Assembly (NCBI GenBank): GCA_026770575.1
Contig: MU657178.1
Location: 697,454-714,267, forward strand
Source of the DNA: Pelagophyceae sp. CCMP2097
Lineage: Eukaryota > Sar > Pelagophyceae
Direction: 5' to 3'
DNA: 16,814 nucleotides
Shown: piece after piece, positions 9,258 through 16,700 of the stretch
Position numbering within the stretch: the stretch's first letter is position 1
Layout of the letters: every line of letters begins with the position of its first letter
Made by a program: the position numbers and the translations under genes
Notes under the pieces: model-generated
The model's database searches: none
Told to the model about the DNA's origin: nothing
What the model saw: only the letters and a program-made list of their open reading frames with translations

Positions 9258-9343
9258 ACTTTGGGGCCACCCGGTGTGTGTGTGGCCTGGCGACGTCGAC
9301 GCGTCTCGATAGCGCTATGCCGGTCGCACTTTGGGGCCACCCG
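9258..9343 (+). repeat. 16-base direct repeat pair in the divergent promoter
   Basis: actttggggccacccg occurs at 9258-9273, directly abutting the DnaJ start codon, and again at 9328-9343. The copies are exactly 70 bases apart in the same orientation. They are perfect and the sequence between them is unrelated, which suggests either a transcription factor site pair or a local duplication. Confidence 0.85.
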
Positions 9344-9458
9344 CCCGGGCGCGGCCCGAGGTTCGAAGTGAAGAAGAAAGTTTTTAGGATTTGCTGGCCG
9401 CCTCTAGTTTTCCACTGACGGGCTTCGCGCATTTCTTTCCCCGGCGCCCGCGCGCGCC
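9258..9458. promoter_or_regulatory. divergent (bidirectional) promoter region
   Basis: This 201-base gap separates the ATG of the DnaJ gene on the minus strand from the ATG of the SH3 gene on the plus strand. It must contain both 5' UTRs and both core promoters, possibly shared. It carries a 16-base direct repeat 70 bases apart, and an A/T-rich patch (gaagaaagtttttagg, about 9371-9386). No canonical TATA box is seen. Confidence 0.6.
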
Positions 9459-12400
9459 ATGTCGAGCGAGCAGGTCGTCGCAGGCGTGCGCGAGTATTTG
9501 GCCTCCGTCGGCCGCGAGGGCGAGTTGGGCGACTTTGTGGGCTGGGCAAGCGCGTATGGTGCGGGCGACTTGGACGTCGACGCGTTTGTCCAAAACCTTG
9601 GCGACCTCTTCGGCGACAAACGCGCGCGTTTACTCTGCCCAAGACTCGCTTCGCTCATCAAACCGGGGCCCAAGCAGGACGCCCTCTTGAATGTGGCGCC
9701 GCTGCCGCATTCGCCTTTGCTGGAGGCTGACCAAGCGCCCGAGCCGCCGCCGGCCGCACTCGACTCGCCGCCGGCCGCGCCGCCGGCCGCGGAGCCGCCG
9801 GCCTCGCCGACGGCGTCGGCACCGGCGCCGTACATCGACGACGACCTGGACGACGTCGACGACGCCACCACCGTCGACGACGCCCCCACCGCCGAGCCGC
9901 CGGCGGTGCTCGAGGCCGCCGCCGAGCCACCGGCGGTCCTCGAGGCGGCCGCCGACACCGAGGCGGAGGCCGAGGCGGCCGCCGAAACGGCCGTCGAGGC
10001 CTCTGCCTCCGAGCCCGAAGCGGCAGTCGAGCCCGAAGCGGCAGGCGACGCTGAGGCGCCAGTCGAGGCCGAGGCAGCCGTCGAGGCCTCCGCCTCGGAG
10101 GCCGAGGCAGCCGTCGAGGCCTCTTCCTCGGACGACGCTCCCGCAATCGGCGAAGAGGCCGCCGTCGCAGACGCCGAAGAAGAACCGGCGGTGCAACGAG
10201 CTGCCGACGCTGCCGACGCTGCCGCCACCGCCGCTCCCGACACTCCCGACGCCGACGCTACCGCCGCCGCTGCCGCCGCCGTCTCCTCGGAGAGCAGCGC
10301 CACCGTCGAGGAGGCGGCCGTCGAAATGGCGGTCGCGCCGGAGCCGGTCGTCGCTGACGTACGGCGACCCGACGCCGCCCCGCAGCCCGTCGAGGATGAT
10401 TGGATGACCGTGCCCGAGCCAGAGGCGTCAGCGGTCGAGGAACCACCCGAGGCGCCTCCCGCGGCCGCGGCTCCGGCGGCCGCTGCGCCGTTTGGCGAGG
10501 CGGCGGGCATGGGCGAGGCGGCAGGCATGAAGCACGTTTGCGTCGCCGACTTTGAGCGCGCAGAGTCGTGGCAGCTCTCCATCCGCGAGGGCGACGTCGT
10601 CTACGTCATGGACGTCCACGCCGACGGCTGGAGCGACGCCGAGGACTCTCGCGGGGCGCGGGGGATGGTGCCCTCAGCGTACCTCATGGAAGCGACGACG
10701 GAAGATGAGGTCCCCGTGGACAAGTCGGCGGTGCAGCAGGCCCTGGTGGGCGACATCAAGGCGTCGCTGGCGGCGTCGGGCCGCGACCCTCGCAGAGTCT
10801 CGGAATTCGTGGCCGCGACGCGGCGCTTCGGGGCGGGCCAGGTCGACGCTTTGCAACTCCACAGAGTCGTCTCCGACCTTTTGGGCGACGAATCGCGCGC
10901 TCGAGAGACGTGCGCCTCGCTGGCACAGTTGGTGGACGATGCGGATAAAAAAGCGGCGCTGGTTGAGGTGGCTCAAGAGCCCGAGCCGCCAAAGCCCCCA
11001 GACGATTTCGACCTTTTCGCGCCGCCGCAAGACGAGGCTGAAGTCGAGGCGCATTGGTCCGTGCCGGCGCGCAGCTTCGAGGTCAGCCCGCTCGAAGCGC
11101 TGTCCGCGCCGGCGTACAACTCGCAAGACCGTCCACCCCTCTTCGACGACGACCTGCCACCAAGGCCGCGAACCGACTCTGGCGCGTATTCGGCCGAGCC
11201 CGACGCCCTTGCGCGGTACACACTTCCCGGGGGCATCCACGTCGACGAGCGCGAGATTTTGCTGTCGCGGTCGCACGGCGTCGGGGCGCACCGTCCAGAG
11301 GTGATGGAAAGGCTACAAAGACTCCGCGACGACGAGGACCTCGCGCGCCGTTTGCAGGAAGAAGAGGACGCGCACATCGCTCGCGCGGCGGCGGCGGTGG
11401 GCCACGACCAGTCTGATGCCTCGTTCGCCGCCGCTCTGGCTTTAGAAGAGCCGCGACGAGACGCAAAGTCTTTTAACCAGCTCTACGGCGCCGACGCTTC
11501 GCCCTACGACAACCACCCGGCCGTCTTAGCGCAGCGCAAGAAGCAGCAGGCCGAACCAACCGATCTTTGGGGCGCTTTATTTGGCGTGGACGAGACGCCG
11601 CAGCCGCAAGCCCAAGGCGGCCTCTACGCTTCAATCTTCGGCGACTCGACGCCGGATCCGGCGCGGCGCGAAAGCGACGACGCCGCCCTCGCTCGCCGGC
11701 TGCAGGAAGAGGAAGACGCGGCGGCGAGGTCGTCTGGCGCGCCGACATCGCAGACGTACCACCGACAGTACGCCCCGCAGCAGCAGCAGTACGCTTCGCA
11801 GCAGCCGCAGCAGCAGTACGTGCAGCAGCGGCAGCAGGACCCGCGGCAGGCGGTGCGCGCCGCGCCGCAGCAAGGCTGGGACCAGCAGCAGGACCAGCGG
11901 CGGCAGCAGCAGCAGGACCAGCGGCAGTCGCCTCGGCAGGCGCCGCCGCAGGCGCGGTCGCCGCCGGCGCGGCCGTCCATGCCGCTGCCGCAGCAGCGCG
12001 CGCCGCCGCAGCAGCGCGCGCCCTACACGTCCCCGGGCGTCTACAGCGGCTCGGGCGGCCCGCCTCCTTACACGTCGCCGGGCAGCTACGGCGGCCGCGC
12101 CGCCGCGCCGTACGCCTCGCCCGGCGCCTACAGCGGCACCGCCGGCGGCGCGTCGACGTACCGACCGCCCAGCAGCGGCGCCGCGACCACGACGGGCGCG
12201 CCGCCGCCGTACGCGTCGCCCGGCATCTACAGCGGCGGCAGCAGCGGCAGCGCACCTTACGGTGCAACCAGCGGCGGCAGCGCACCTTACTCGTCGCCCG
12301 GAAGCAGCGCGCCCTACGCGTCCACAACGTACCGATCCCCGCTCCCCTCGAGCACTTCCGCCTCCCGCAACACCGGCAGCGCTTCCGCCTCGCGCAACAC

Positions 12401-13259
12401 CAGCGTGCCGCCGTACTCGTCCCCCGGCGTCTACAGCGGCGCGCCCAGTGGCACCGGCGCGCCGCCGTACCGGTCTCCCGGCACGTACAGCACCAGCACC
12501 AGCACCACCAGCCCCGCGCGCAGCACGAGCAGCAGCAGCGCCTCTGCACGCAACACGAGCGTGCCGCCGTACCGGTCGCCCGGCGTCTACAGCGCCGCCC
12601 CCTCCGGCGCCGCCGTCGCGCCGGCCCCGCGCCCCCCCGGCGCTTACGGCGGCGCATCAGCGCGCAACACGAGCGTGCCTCCATACGCATCGCCCGGTGT
12701 CTACGGCGGCGCCCCATCCGGCGCCGTCGGCGCGCCGGTCCCGCGCGCCCCCGGCGCCTACGCCGGCGGCGGCGCGCGCAACACGAGCGTGCCTCCTTAC
12801 TCGTCATCCGGCGCCTACGGCGGCGCGCGGCCAGCGCCCATGGTGCTGCCGCAGCCACGCGCCGCGGCGCCGCGCGCCCGCGCCACGGAAGTGAGTCTCG
12901 ATTCGCGGTCGCCGCCCTGAAGCGACAAGAATCGTTCTTTGGCGAGGCACGCCCTTTGGCTCGATGCATCGACGCGCCTTTTCCCAGGCGCGCGACGCCA
13001 GCCTCTTCCGCTGCGGCGCCTGCAACGAGACGATGCACGTGCGGAATGCGGCATCTGGGGCCCAGTTCACGCGCCCGCCCGCGTCCAACGCTCGCAGGGA
13101 AACCCTGACCGTCAAAGGTGGTGGCGAGCGGCGTCGACGCCGGGGTGCCGACCCGACATCTTGGCTGGAAGACGCTCCCCCGGGACGATTCCGGAGCGAG
13201 CGCCGTCGACGGTCAAATTGTGTAGGTGTCCTCTCTGCGGCCGCGTGAACACCGTCTAG
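9459..13259 (+). CDS. SH3 scaffold protein with paired ZNF598/Hel2-like helical domains, PY-SPG repeats and zinc ribbon
   Basis: Proposed exons are 9459-12890, 12988-about 13064, and 13226-13259, giving about 1180 aa. Residues 1-77 and about 424-504 are two copies of one helical domain; both show G-x-G followed by D.......L.DL.GD...R and end K..AL..V. It resembles the C-terminal PAH-type domain of the ribosome-quality-control ligase ZNF598/Hel2. Between them are an acidic Ala/Glu/Pro-rich tract (about 90-340) and an SH3 domain (358-412) with GDVVYVMDVHADGW and RGMVPSAYL. Next come UIM-like acidic motifs (DEDLARRLQEEED near 624, DAALARRLQEEED near 741), a Gln-rich tract (about 766-850), and about nine PPY-SPG-Y repeats (about 854-1127). 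Splicing adds a zinc ribbon, FRCGACNE plus CPLCGRVNTV. The ATG context cgcgccATGT is good. A ubiquitin or ribosome-linked scaffold is a guess from domains. Gene and SH3 are firm; the third exon's donor is uncertain. Confidence 0.82.
11761..11950 (+). repeat. imperfect CAG-type triplet tract coding for poly-Gln-rich segment
   Basis: Repeated cagcagcag with interspersed cgg, gac and tac codons encodes a Gln-rich, prion-like stretch within the SH3 scaffold protein. Interruptions keep individual pure runs short. It lies between the second UIM-like motif and the PY-SPG repeats. Confidence 0.75.
12019..12840 (+). repeat. protein-level tandem repeats, consensus PPY-[TASR]SPG-x-Y-[SG]
   Basis: About nine imperfect units in frame, such as PPYTSPGSYGG, APYASPGAYSG, PPPYASPGIYSGG, VPPYSSPGVYSG, VPPYRSPGVYS and VPPYASPGVYGG. 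Later units are linked by ARNTS (the string NTSVPPY occurs four times). GGPPPY and GAPPPY provide PPxY matches that could bind WW domains. The tract is rich in Tyr, Pro, Gly and Ser, like low-complexity domains that phase-separate; that behaviour is inferred. Confidence 0.85.
12891..12987 (+). other. intron 1 of the SH3 scaffold gene
   Basis: Donor GTGAGT at 12891 and acceptor CTTTTCCCAG at 12987 with a good pyrimidine tract; 97 bases, phase 0. Splicing changes frame and replaces a short read-through tail (VSLDSRSPP) with ARDASLFRCGACNE, the first half of a zinc ribbon. Confidence 0.8.
13065..13225 (+). other. intron 2 of the SH3 scaffold gene (donor uncertain)
   Basis: The second half of the zinc ribbon, CPLCGRVNTV and a stop at 13257-13259, follows a TGTGTAG acceptor ending at 13225. 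Frame-compatible donors are GT at 13065 (gttcac) and GT at 13083 (gtccaa). A GC donor at 13071 would give the most natural protein join (GAQFT-CPLCG). None resembles the GTGNGN donors elsewhere in the window. Confidence 0.45.
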
Positions 13260-13723
13260 CAACCGTGCGGGGCGCAACCGGCCCGCCGCCCCGGGGCACG
13301 GTGCCGCCGCTGCGGCCATCCGCAGCGCGGACAAATACTTAACACTATTGCACACTCGAGTCGTGTCCGAGCGACGGTCGCAGCTGGCCTCGATTGCGTG
13401 GCGTAGAACGCATCCGTGGAGATACCTCTCGAAGGCTGACAGTCGAGCGCTCACTCACCGTCCACGACACGCGTCGTGTAAATCCTACCCCCTAATACCA
13501 CGGCATCTCCCCGATTGGGCGCGGAAGCTGTCGCACCGTGAGACGGGACATGTTTATCAAAAGACAGATTTCAAAAGGGGTTTTCGGGTTTTCGTTGCAG
13601 ACGGACGGGCAGTCACGCGCGCGAGCGGGTGCGGCGGCGTAAAGCCCCGGAGGCGCGCCTTCCGCGTCCGCCTCGCGCGTCCGTCTCGTCGTCGACGGCC
13701 GCGCGCGCCCGCGGCACGCCAGC
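13260..13723. other. convergent intergenic region (SH3 scaffold and amidinotransferase 3' ends)
   Basis: The SH3 gene ends from the left and the amidinotransferase gene ends from the right. The centre (about 13480-13600) is more A/T-rich than the surrounding DNA, with tttatcaaaagacag and aaaaggggttttcggg, as expected for 3' UTR and polyadenylation sequence. No coding region is supported. Confidence 0.55.
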
Positions 13724-15274
13724 TCAGGCGTACGCCCTCGGGGATTCGGCGCCAAAGGGGGCGAAGTGGCACTCCTCGCCGCGGGCCTCGAGCTCGTCGA
13801 TGTGCGGGAAGTACGACTCCAGTACCGATTCGCGCCGAATGTCGACCGTCGAGCAGTGCAGGCCACCCCCAAACTCGGCCAGGCCGCGGATGGCGATGGG
13901 GATGGTCTCGAAGCCGTGCGAGTGCAGCAGCTCCATCAACGAAGTCTCCAGCGAGTCGACGAGGACCGTCTTCTCGTCGACGGAGAGGACGTTCATGCCG
14001 AGCCACGCGGAGCATTGCGACCTCGCCGGGATGGCCAGGCCCGAAACACAGCCCTTTACCGCCTTCCAGCCGTTCTTCTCCAGGAGCCTGAGGACCCAGG
14101 GCCGCGGCATGCGCTCCGGGTTGACGAGGACGACGTTCCTGGACAGAGGGACAAAGTTCGTGTCCACGTGCATGGGCGCGTAATCCTGCGGGAAGTCGAA
14201 GAAGTGGATTCGGAAGCCCTTTGGCGCGAGGCGCCTTTTGAGCCAGTGGTAGCCCTTTCGGTTTGTAGTAAAACTGTGGTTCACGAAGACGTCCTTTCCC
14301 AGGCGCATCACGTCCGCCGCGTCGAAGATGGGCTCCGTCTCGTTGGTGCAATAAAGGCGCTTCTCAATCCGCTCCTTGCGCGGCGCCGACGTCTCCAGGT
14401 CCGGCTCGACGGGGTACGTCAGGTCGTACCTAGCAGCGTGTCACTCCAAGACCGGGGCCGCTTTTTTTGTGCCGCGTTTGCCAACGTGGCGCCGCGTTCT
14501 CACATGCTGTCGTTCATCGTGGGTTTTGGCGCGGCCGTCCATTGCCAGCCGTCGTCCTCGTCGAACAGTTCGTTCAAAAGTTTGCGGTACGCGCGGTACT
14601 CGAAGAAGCGGGCGCGCCAGGACATGGGCGCCTCGATGATCTCGTTGCCGACGGTCAACAACACGTCGCGCGGCATCGCGGCAGTGTTGCCGAAGGGCAC
14701 GTGGAAGTCGGGAGTGTGCGTCGGCACGTCAAAGTTGATCCCCTCCGGCCGCCGCACGTTGCACCCCAGGCCATTCAGCACCTTGGAGAGGTTGTCCAGC
14801 TCCTCGTTGCCGCGCGCAATCGCCTCCTCCTAAAAAGGCGCAGTCGAGGGAGGACTGCGAGCGACGCCCGCGCCGGGGACCCTCGTGGTCGTCCTCCACC
14901 CGCATCCGTTTCACGCCGCGCTGGTCCAACGGCGCGCCGGTCCCACGCCGAGTCGGTCCCACGCTGGGACGCCCGCGGTGCGTGTTTCCTCGGGTCGGCC
15001 CTGCGGGGTCCCCCCCGCTCGTCGGGGTCTTTCATTCCAACGGACGCGGTTGCCGGGCCTCTCGGGGCCCCTCGATGTGGAAGATGGTCTTCGACTTTGG
15101 GACCTTGCAGACGAAGGCGGGCTCGTTTCGCGGAATCGTGCTGCCCTCGCATCGGCCGACGACGACGTCTGTAAGCTTGCCCCACTCGTTGAAAGAGTTC
15201 ACCGCACAGCCCGACTGAAACCGCGCCAGGGCCGGCGCCAGCCGCCGCCTAAACGTCATCCCCGCGCGGTGCAT
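13724..15274 (-). CDS. amidinotransferase of the glycine amidinotransferase (AGAT) family, probably mitochondrial
   Basis: The family moves the amidino group of arginine to an amine, giving ornithine plus a guanidino product (guanidinoacetate for AGAT, the precursor of creatine). Minus-strand exons are 15274 down to about 15104, 14829-14504 and 14429-13724, about 400 aa; human GATM has 423. Residues 1-22 are Arg-rich without acids, like a mitochondrial presequence. Then come NSFNEWGKLTDVVVGR, NEIIEAPMSWRARFFEYRAY and APKPTMNDSMYDLTYP (joined across an intron), FDAADVMRLGKD with the catalytic Asp, APMHVDTNF with the catalytic His, and EFGGGLHCSTVDIRRE with the catalytic Cys. All three catalytic positions are present. 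The segment between exons 1 and 2 is about 20 residues shorter than expected, so a small exon may be missing. The human Asn300 position appears to be Ala, so the acceptor amine may not be glycine. Confidence 0.85.
14430..14503 (-). other. intron of the amidinotransferase gene (between exons 2 and 3)
   Basis: Read on the minus strand, donor GTGAGA begins at 14503 and the acceptor CTGCTAG ends at 14430; 74 bases. The join completes an ATG codon and restores MNDSMYDLTYP, matching MADELYDQDYP in human GATM. A run of seven T on the plus strand (14462-14468) gives a poly-A stretch inside the intron. Confidence 0.82.
14830..15103 (-). other. intron region of the amidinotransferase gene (between exons 1 and 2), 5' part unresolved
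   Basis: On the minus strand the acceptor CCTTTTTAG ending at 14830 is strong and precedes EEAIARGNEELDNLSK. The only frame-compatible GT donor found is at 15103 (AAG then GTCCCA), giving 274 bases. The frame stays open another 23 codons past this donor to a TAA-type stop near 15032, so the true donor or a small intermediate exon may lie between. A 16-base-period repeat (cggtcccacgc at 14938-14948 and 14954-14964) sits inside. Confidence 0.5.
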
Positions 15275-15356
15275 CGTACCCCGAGCACGCGTCCGGCCGG
15301 GAAGATTTCTACGACGGGGGAGCTCTCCGGCGATCCACTTTTACACACAGGCGTTA

Positions 15357-15400
15357 AAATCCTTCTGTTTTTTCAGACCCCCGGAGGGGTCTTTGGATTT
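15357..15400. repeat. nested inverted repeat (hairpin)
   Basis: Inner stem agacccc (15375-15381) pairs with ggggtct (15386-15392) around the loop cgga. Outer stem aaatcc (15357-15362) pairs with ggattt (15395-15400), with an unpaired T-rich bulge on the left side. Its function is unknown; the position is upstream of the amidinotransferase gene. Confidence 0.8.
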
Positions 15401-15452
15401 GAAAAATCGAGGCCCCTTTTCCGGAAGTCGTGAAGACCACCATGCGCAATTT

Positions 15453-15480
15453 TGTCTGTCTGTCTGTCCGTCCGTCCGTC
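15453..15480 (+). repeat. tetranucleotide microsatellite (TGTC)4(CGTC)3
   Basis: Seven consecutive 4-base units: four TGTC followed by three CGTC, with no interruption. The switch at one position fits a C/T substitution that later spread by slippage. Confidence 0.95.
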
Positions 15481-15626
15481 TAAGTCGCAGTTCTATACGT
15501 GCGGAACCTTTACTCCAGAAGAGCGAGACCCACGCCTACTGGGTCTTGGGGATTAGATGACACTCTAAGACTTGGCAAAGAATTGTACTCTGGGCAAAAA
15601 TTGGGGTAGTGAAAACAAGTCGTGGC

Positions 15627-15781
15627 AAAAAAAGGGTCAGTTCAGTTTCAGTGTATCCAAAAAAGGGTCAGTTCAGTTCCAGAGGTTCTAAAAAAGGGTC
15701 AGTTCAGTTTTAGAGGGTCAAAAAAAGGGTCAGTTCAGTTTCAGAGGGTCAAAAAAAGGGTCAGTTCAGTTCCAGAGGTTC
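15627..15781 (+). repeat. 31-base minisatellite, exactly five copies
   Basis: The core gggtcagttcagtt starts at 15634, 15665, 15696, 15727 and 15758, exactly 31 bases apart, each preceded by six or seven A. Copies differ mainly in the ttcc/tttc and gaggttc/gagggtc positions. The period is not a multiple of three, so the reading frame rotates and the array is not protein-coding. It lies inside the MITE-like element. Confidence 0.95.
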
Positions 15782-15932
15782 AGTCCAAGGCCTTTGCGGC
15801 GGCGACGACGGAGATCTCGGCGCCAGACGCTGCCGGCTGCCGGGCAACCACCCCGCGACGACGCCCAAAAGGCCGGCCATCGAGCTGTCAGACGAGCCCT
15901 TGGAGTCGCCTTTTTTTTCTCCGAGAATGACC

Positions 15933-15994
15933 AAAGTTTCACCCAAAGTTGGCCATTCTTGGCAAAGTTTTACCCAAAAGTTGGCATTCTTGGC
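15933..15994 (+). repeat. second 31-base tandem repeat, two copies
   Basis: Copy 1 at 15933-15963 (aaagtttcacccaaagttgg and on) and copy 2 at 15964-15994 (aaagttttacccaaaagttg and on) have the same length and differ by a few bases. The sequence differs from the 15627-15781 array although the period is the same. It lies just inside the right terminal inverted repeat. Confidence 0.9.
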
Positions 15995-16124
15995 AAAAGA
16001 CTTAGTGTCATCTAATCCCCAAGACCCAGTATGCAGCCATGCTGCTGCGCGCGGCTGCGAGGGTGGCGCGAGGGTTGGCTCGGCTGTGCCGATCCGTCCT
16101 TCACCGCAGCTACATCGCAGCCGC

Positions 16125-16416
16125 TGACCCCGTAGTGGGTGCCCGAGTGGCTAGCCTGAATGGCTTAAACCCCTTTGTGGGCGCCCGAGTGGCAAACCCC
16201 GTTGTGGGCGTCCGAGTGACAAACCCCTTTGTGGGCGCCCGAGTGGCAAGCCTGAATGGCGCCCGAGTGGCAAACCCCGTTGTGGGTGCCCGAGTGGCAA
16301 GCCTTAATGGTTCAAACCCCGTTGTGCCGCAGTGGGCGCCCGAGTGGCTGGCCTGAATGGCTACAGTGACCCCGTTTGGGACGACGCCCGAGTGGCATGC
16401 CTGAATGGCCCCAGTG
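16125..16416 (+). repeat. degenerate tandem array built on cccgagtgg
   Basis: The core cccgagtgg (once tccgagtga) begins at 16142, 16183, 16211, 16238, 16262, 16289, 16339 and 16387, with spacings of 24-50 bases. Two kinds of linker alternate: caaaccccgttgtgggcg-type and cctgaatgg-type. The array is open on both strands (VGARVASLNG forward; TRAPTTGFATRAP reverse), which is a by-product of the repeats. One linker, at 16309-16319, reads ggttcaaaccc. Confidence 0.85.
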
Positions 16417-16700
16417 ATTGTGAACCCGTTGTGGTTGTTGCGCCAGCGGCAAAGATGATGTGCGAGTGGCGCGCATGTGCCCCGAGTCGGAGGAACTCTG
16501 CGTTCAAGAAGCACAGGTTTCCCGCGCCGGTCGACCAGGCTTGGATTCGCGTTGCTCTCCTCTCCGCGCTTGTGTTCCCGCACGCGCCGCAGCCGCCGCG
16601 CGCGCATGCGCCGTCACAGCAGAGCGCGCCGGCCGACCACTGGCAGGCGCGGGGCTTGGGCTGGGTCGCCGCGCAGTCTATGGGCTTATGGGGTCCAGCC

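Larger units (their letters stand above)
15275..15536. other. upstream region of the amidinotransferase gene, with hairpin and microsatellite
   Basis: No coding region is supported. This lies 5' of the amidinotransferase start codon on the minus strand, so its promoter and 5' UTR should be here. It holds a nested hairpin at 15357-15400 and a tetranucleotide repeat at 15453-15480. It is more A/T-rich than the genes. Confidence 0.5.
15537..16031. mobile_element. MITE-like element with 28-base perfect terminal inverted repeats
   Basis: The first 28 bases (15537-15564, beginning tactgggtcttgggg) are the exact reverse complement of the last 28 (16004-16031, ending ccccaagacccagta). Weaker inverted similarity continues inward for about 20 bases (ctaagac...ggcaaagaat). 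Both ends carry TA, so the element can be read as CTGGG...CCCAG flanked by a TA target-site duplication, as for Tc1/mariner-type non-autonomous elements. The 495-base length, lack of a transposase frame, A/T-rich ends and internal minisatellites all fit a MITE. Superfamily assignment is inferred from the TA alone. Confidence 0.7.

Noticed and set aside
9404..10582. 392-codon minus-strand Ser/Ala-rich frame
   Set aside because: It is the antisense image of the Ala/Glu/Pro-rich tract of the SH3 gene and has no independent domain.
11473..13038. 521-codon minus-strand frame and a 513-codon plus-strand frame overlapping the SH3 gene tail
   Set aside because: Both are extremely rich in Arg, Ala and Cys and follow the GC-rich CAG and PY-SPG repeats in other frames. 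The SH3 frame is supported by domains and splice sites.
15627..15781. CRISPR-like array
   Set aside because: The units are contiguous with no variable spacers, the DNA is eukaryotic, and no cas-type gene is present. It is a plain minisatellite.
15622..15930. Protein-coding frame through the 31-base repeats (MAKKGSVQFQ...)
   Set aside because: The 31-base unit shifts the frame at each copy, so the apparent peptide repeat (GSVQFQ, RVSSVPEV) only mirrors the DNA repeat. It sits inside a MITE-like element.
16287..16319. tRNA gene
   Set aside because: An A-box-like and a B-box-like string occur, but they are about 11 bases apart and no cloverleaf with acceptor and anticodon stems can be drawn.
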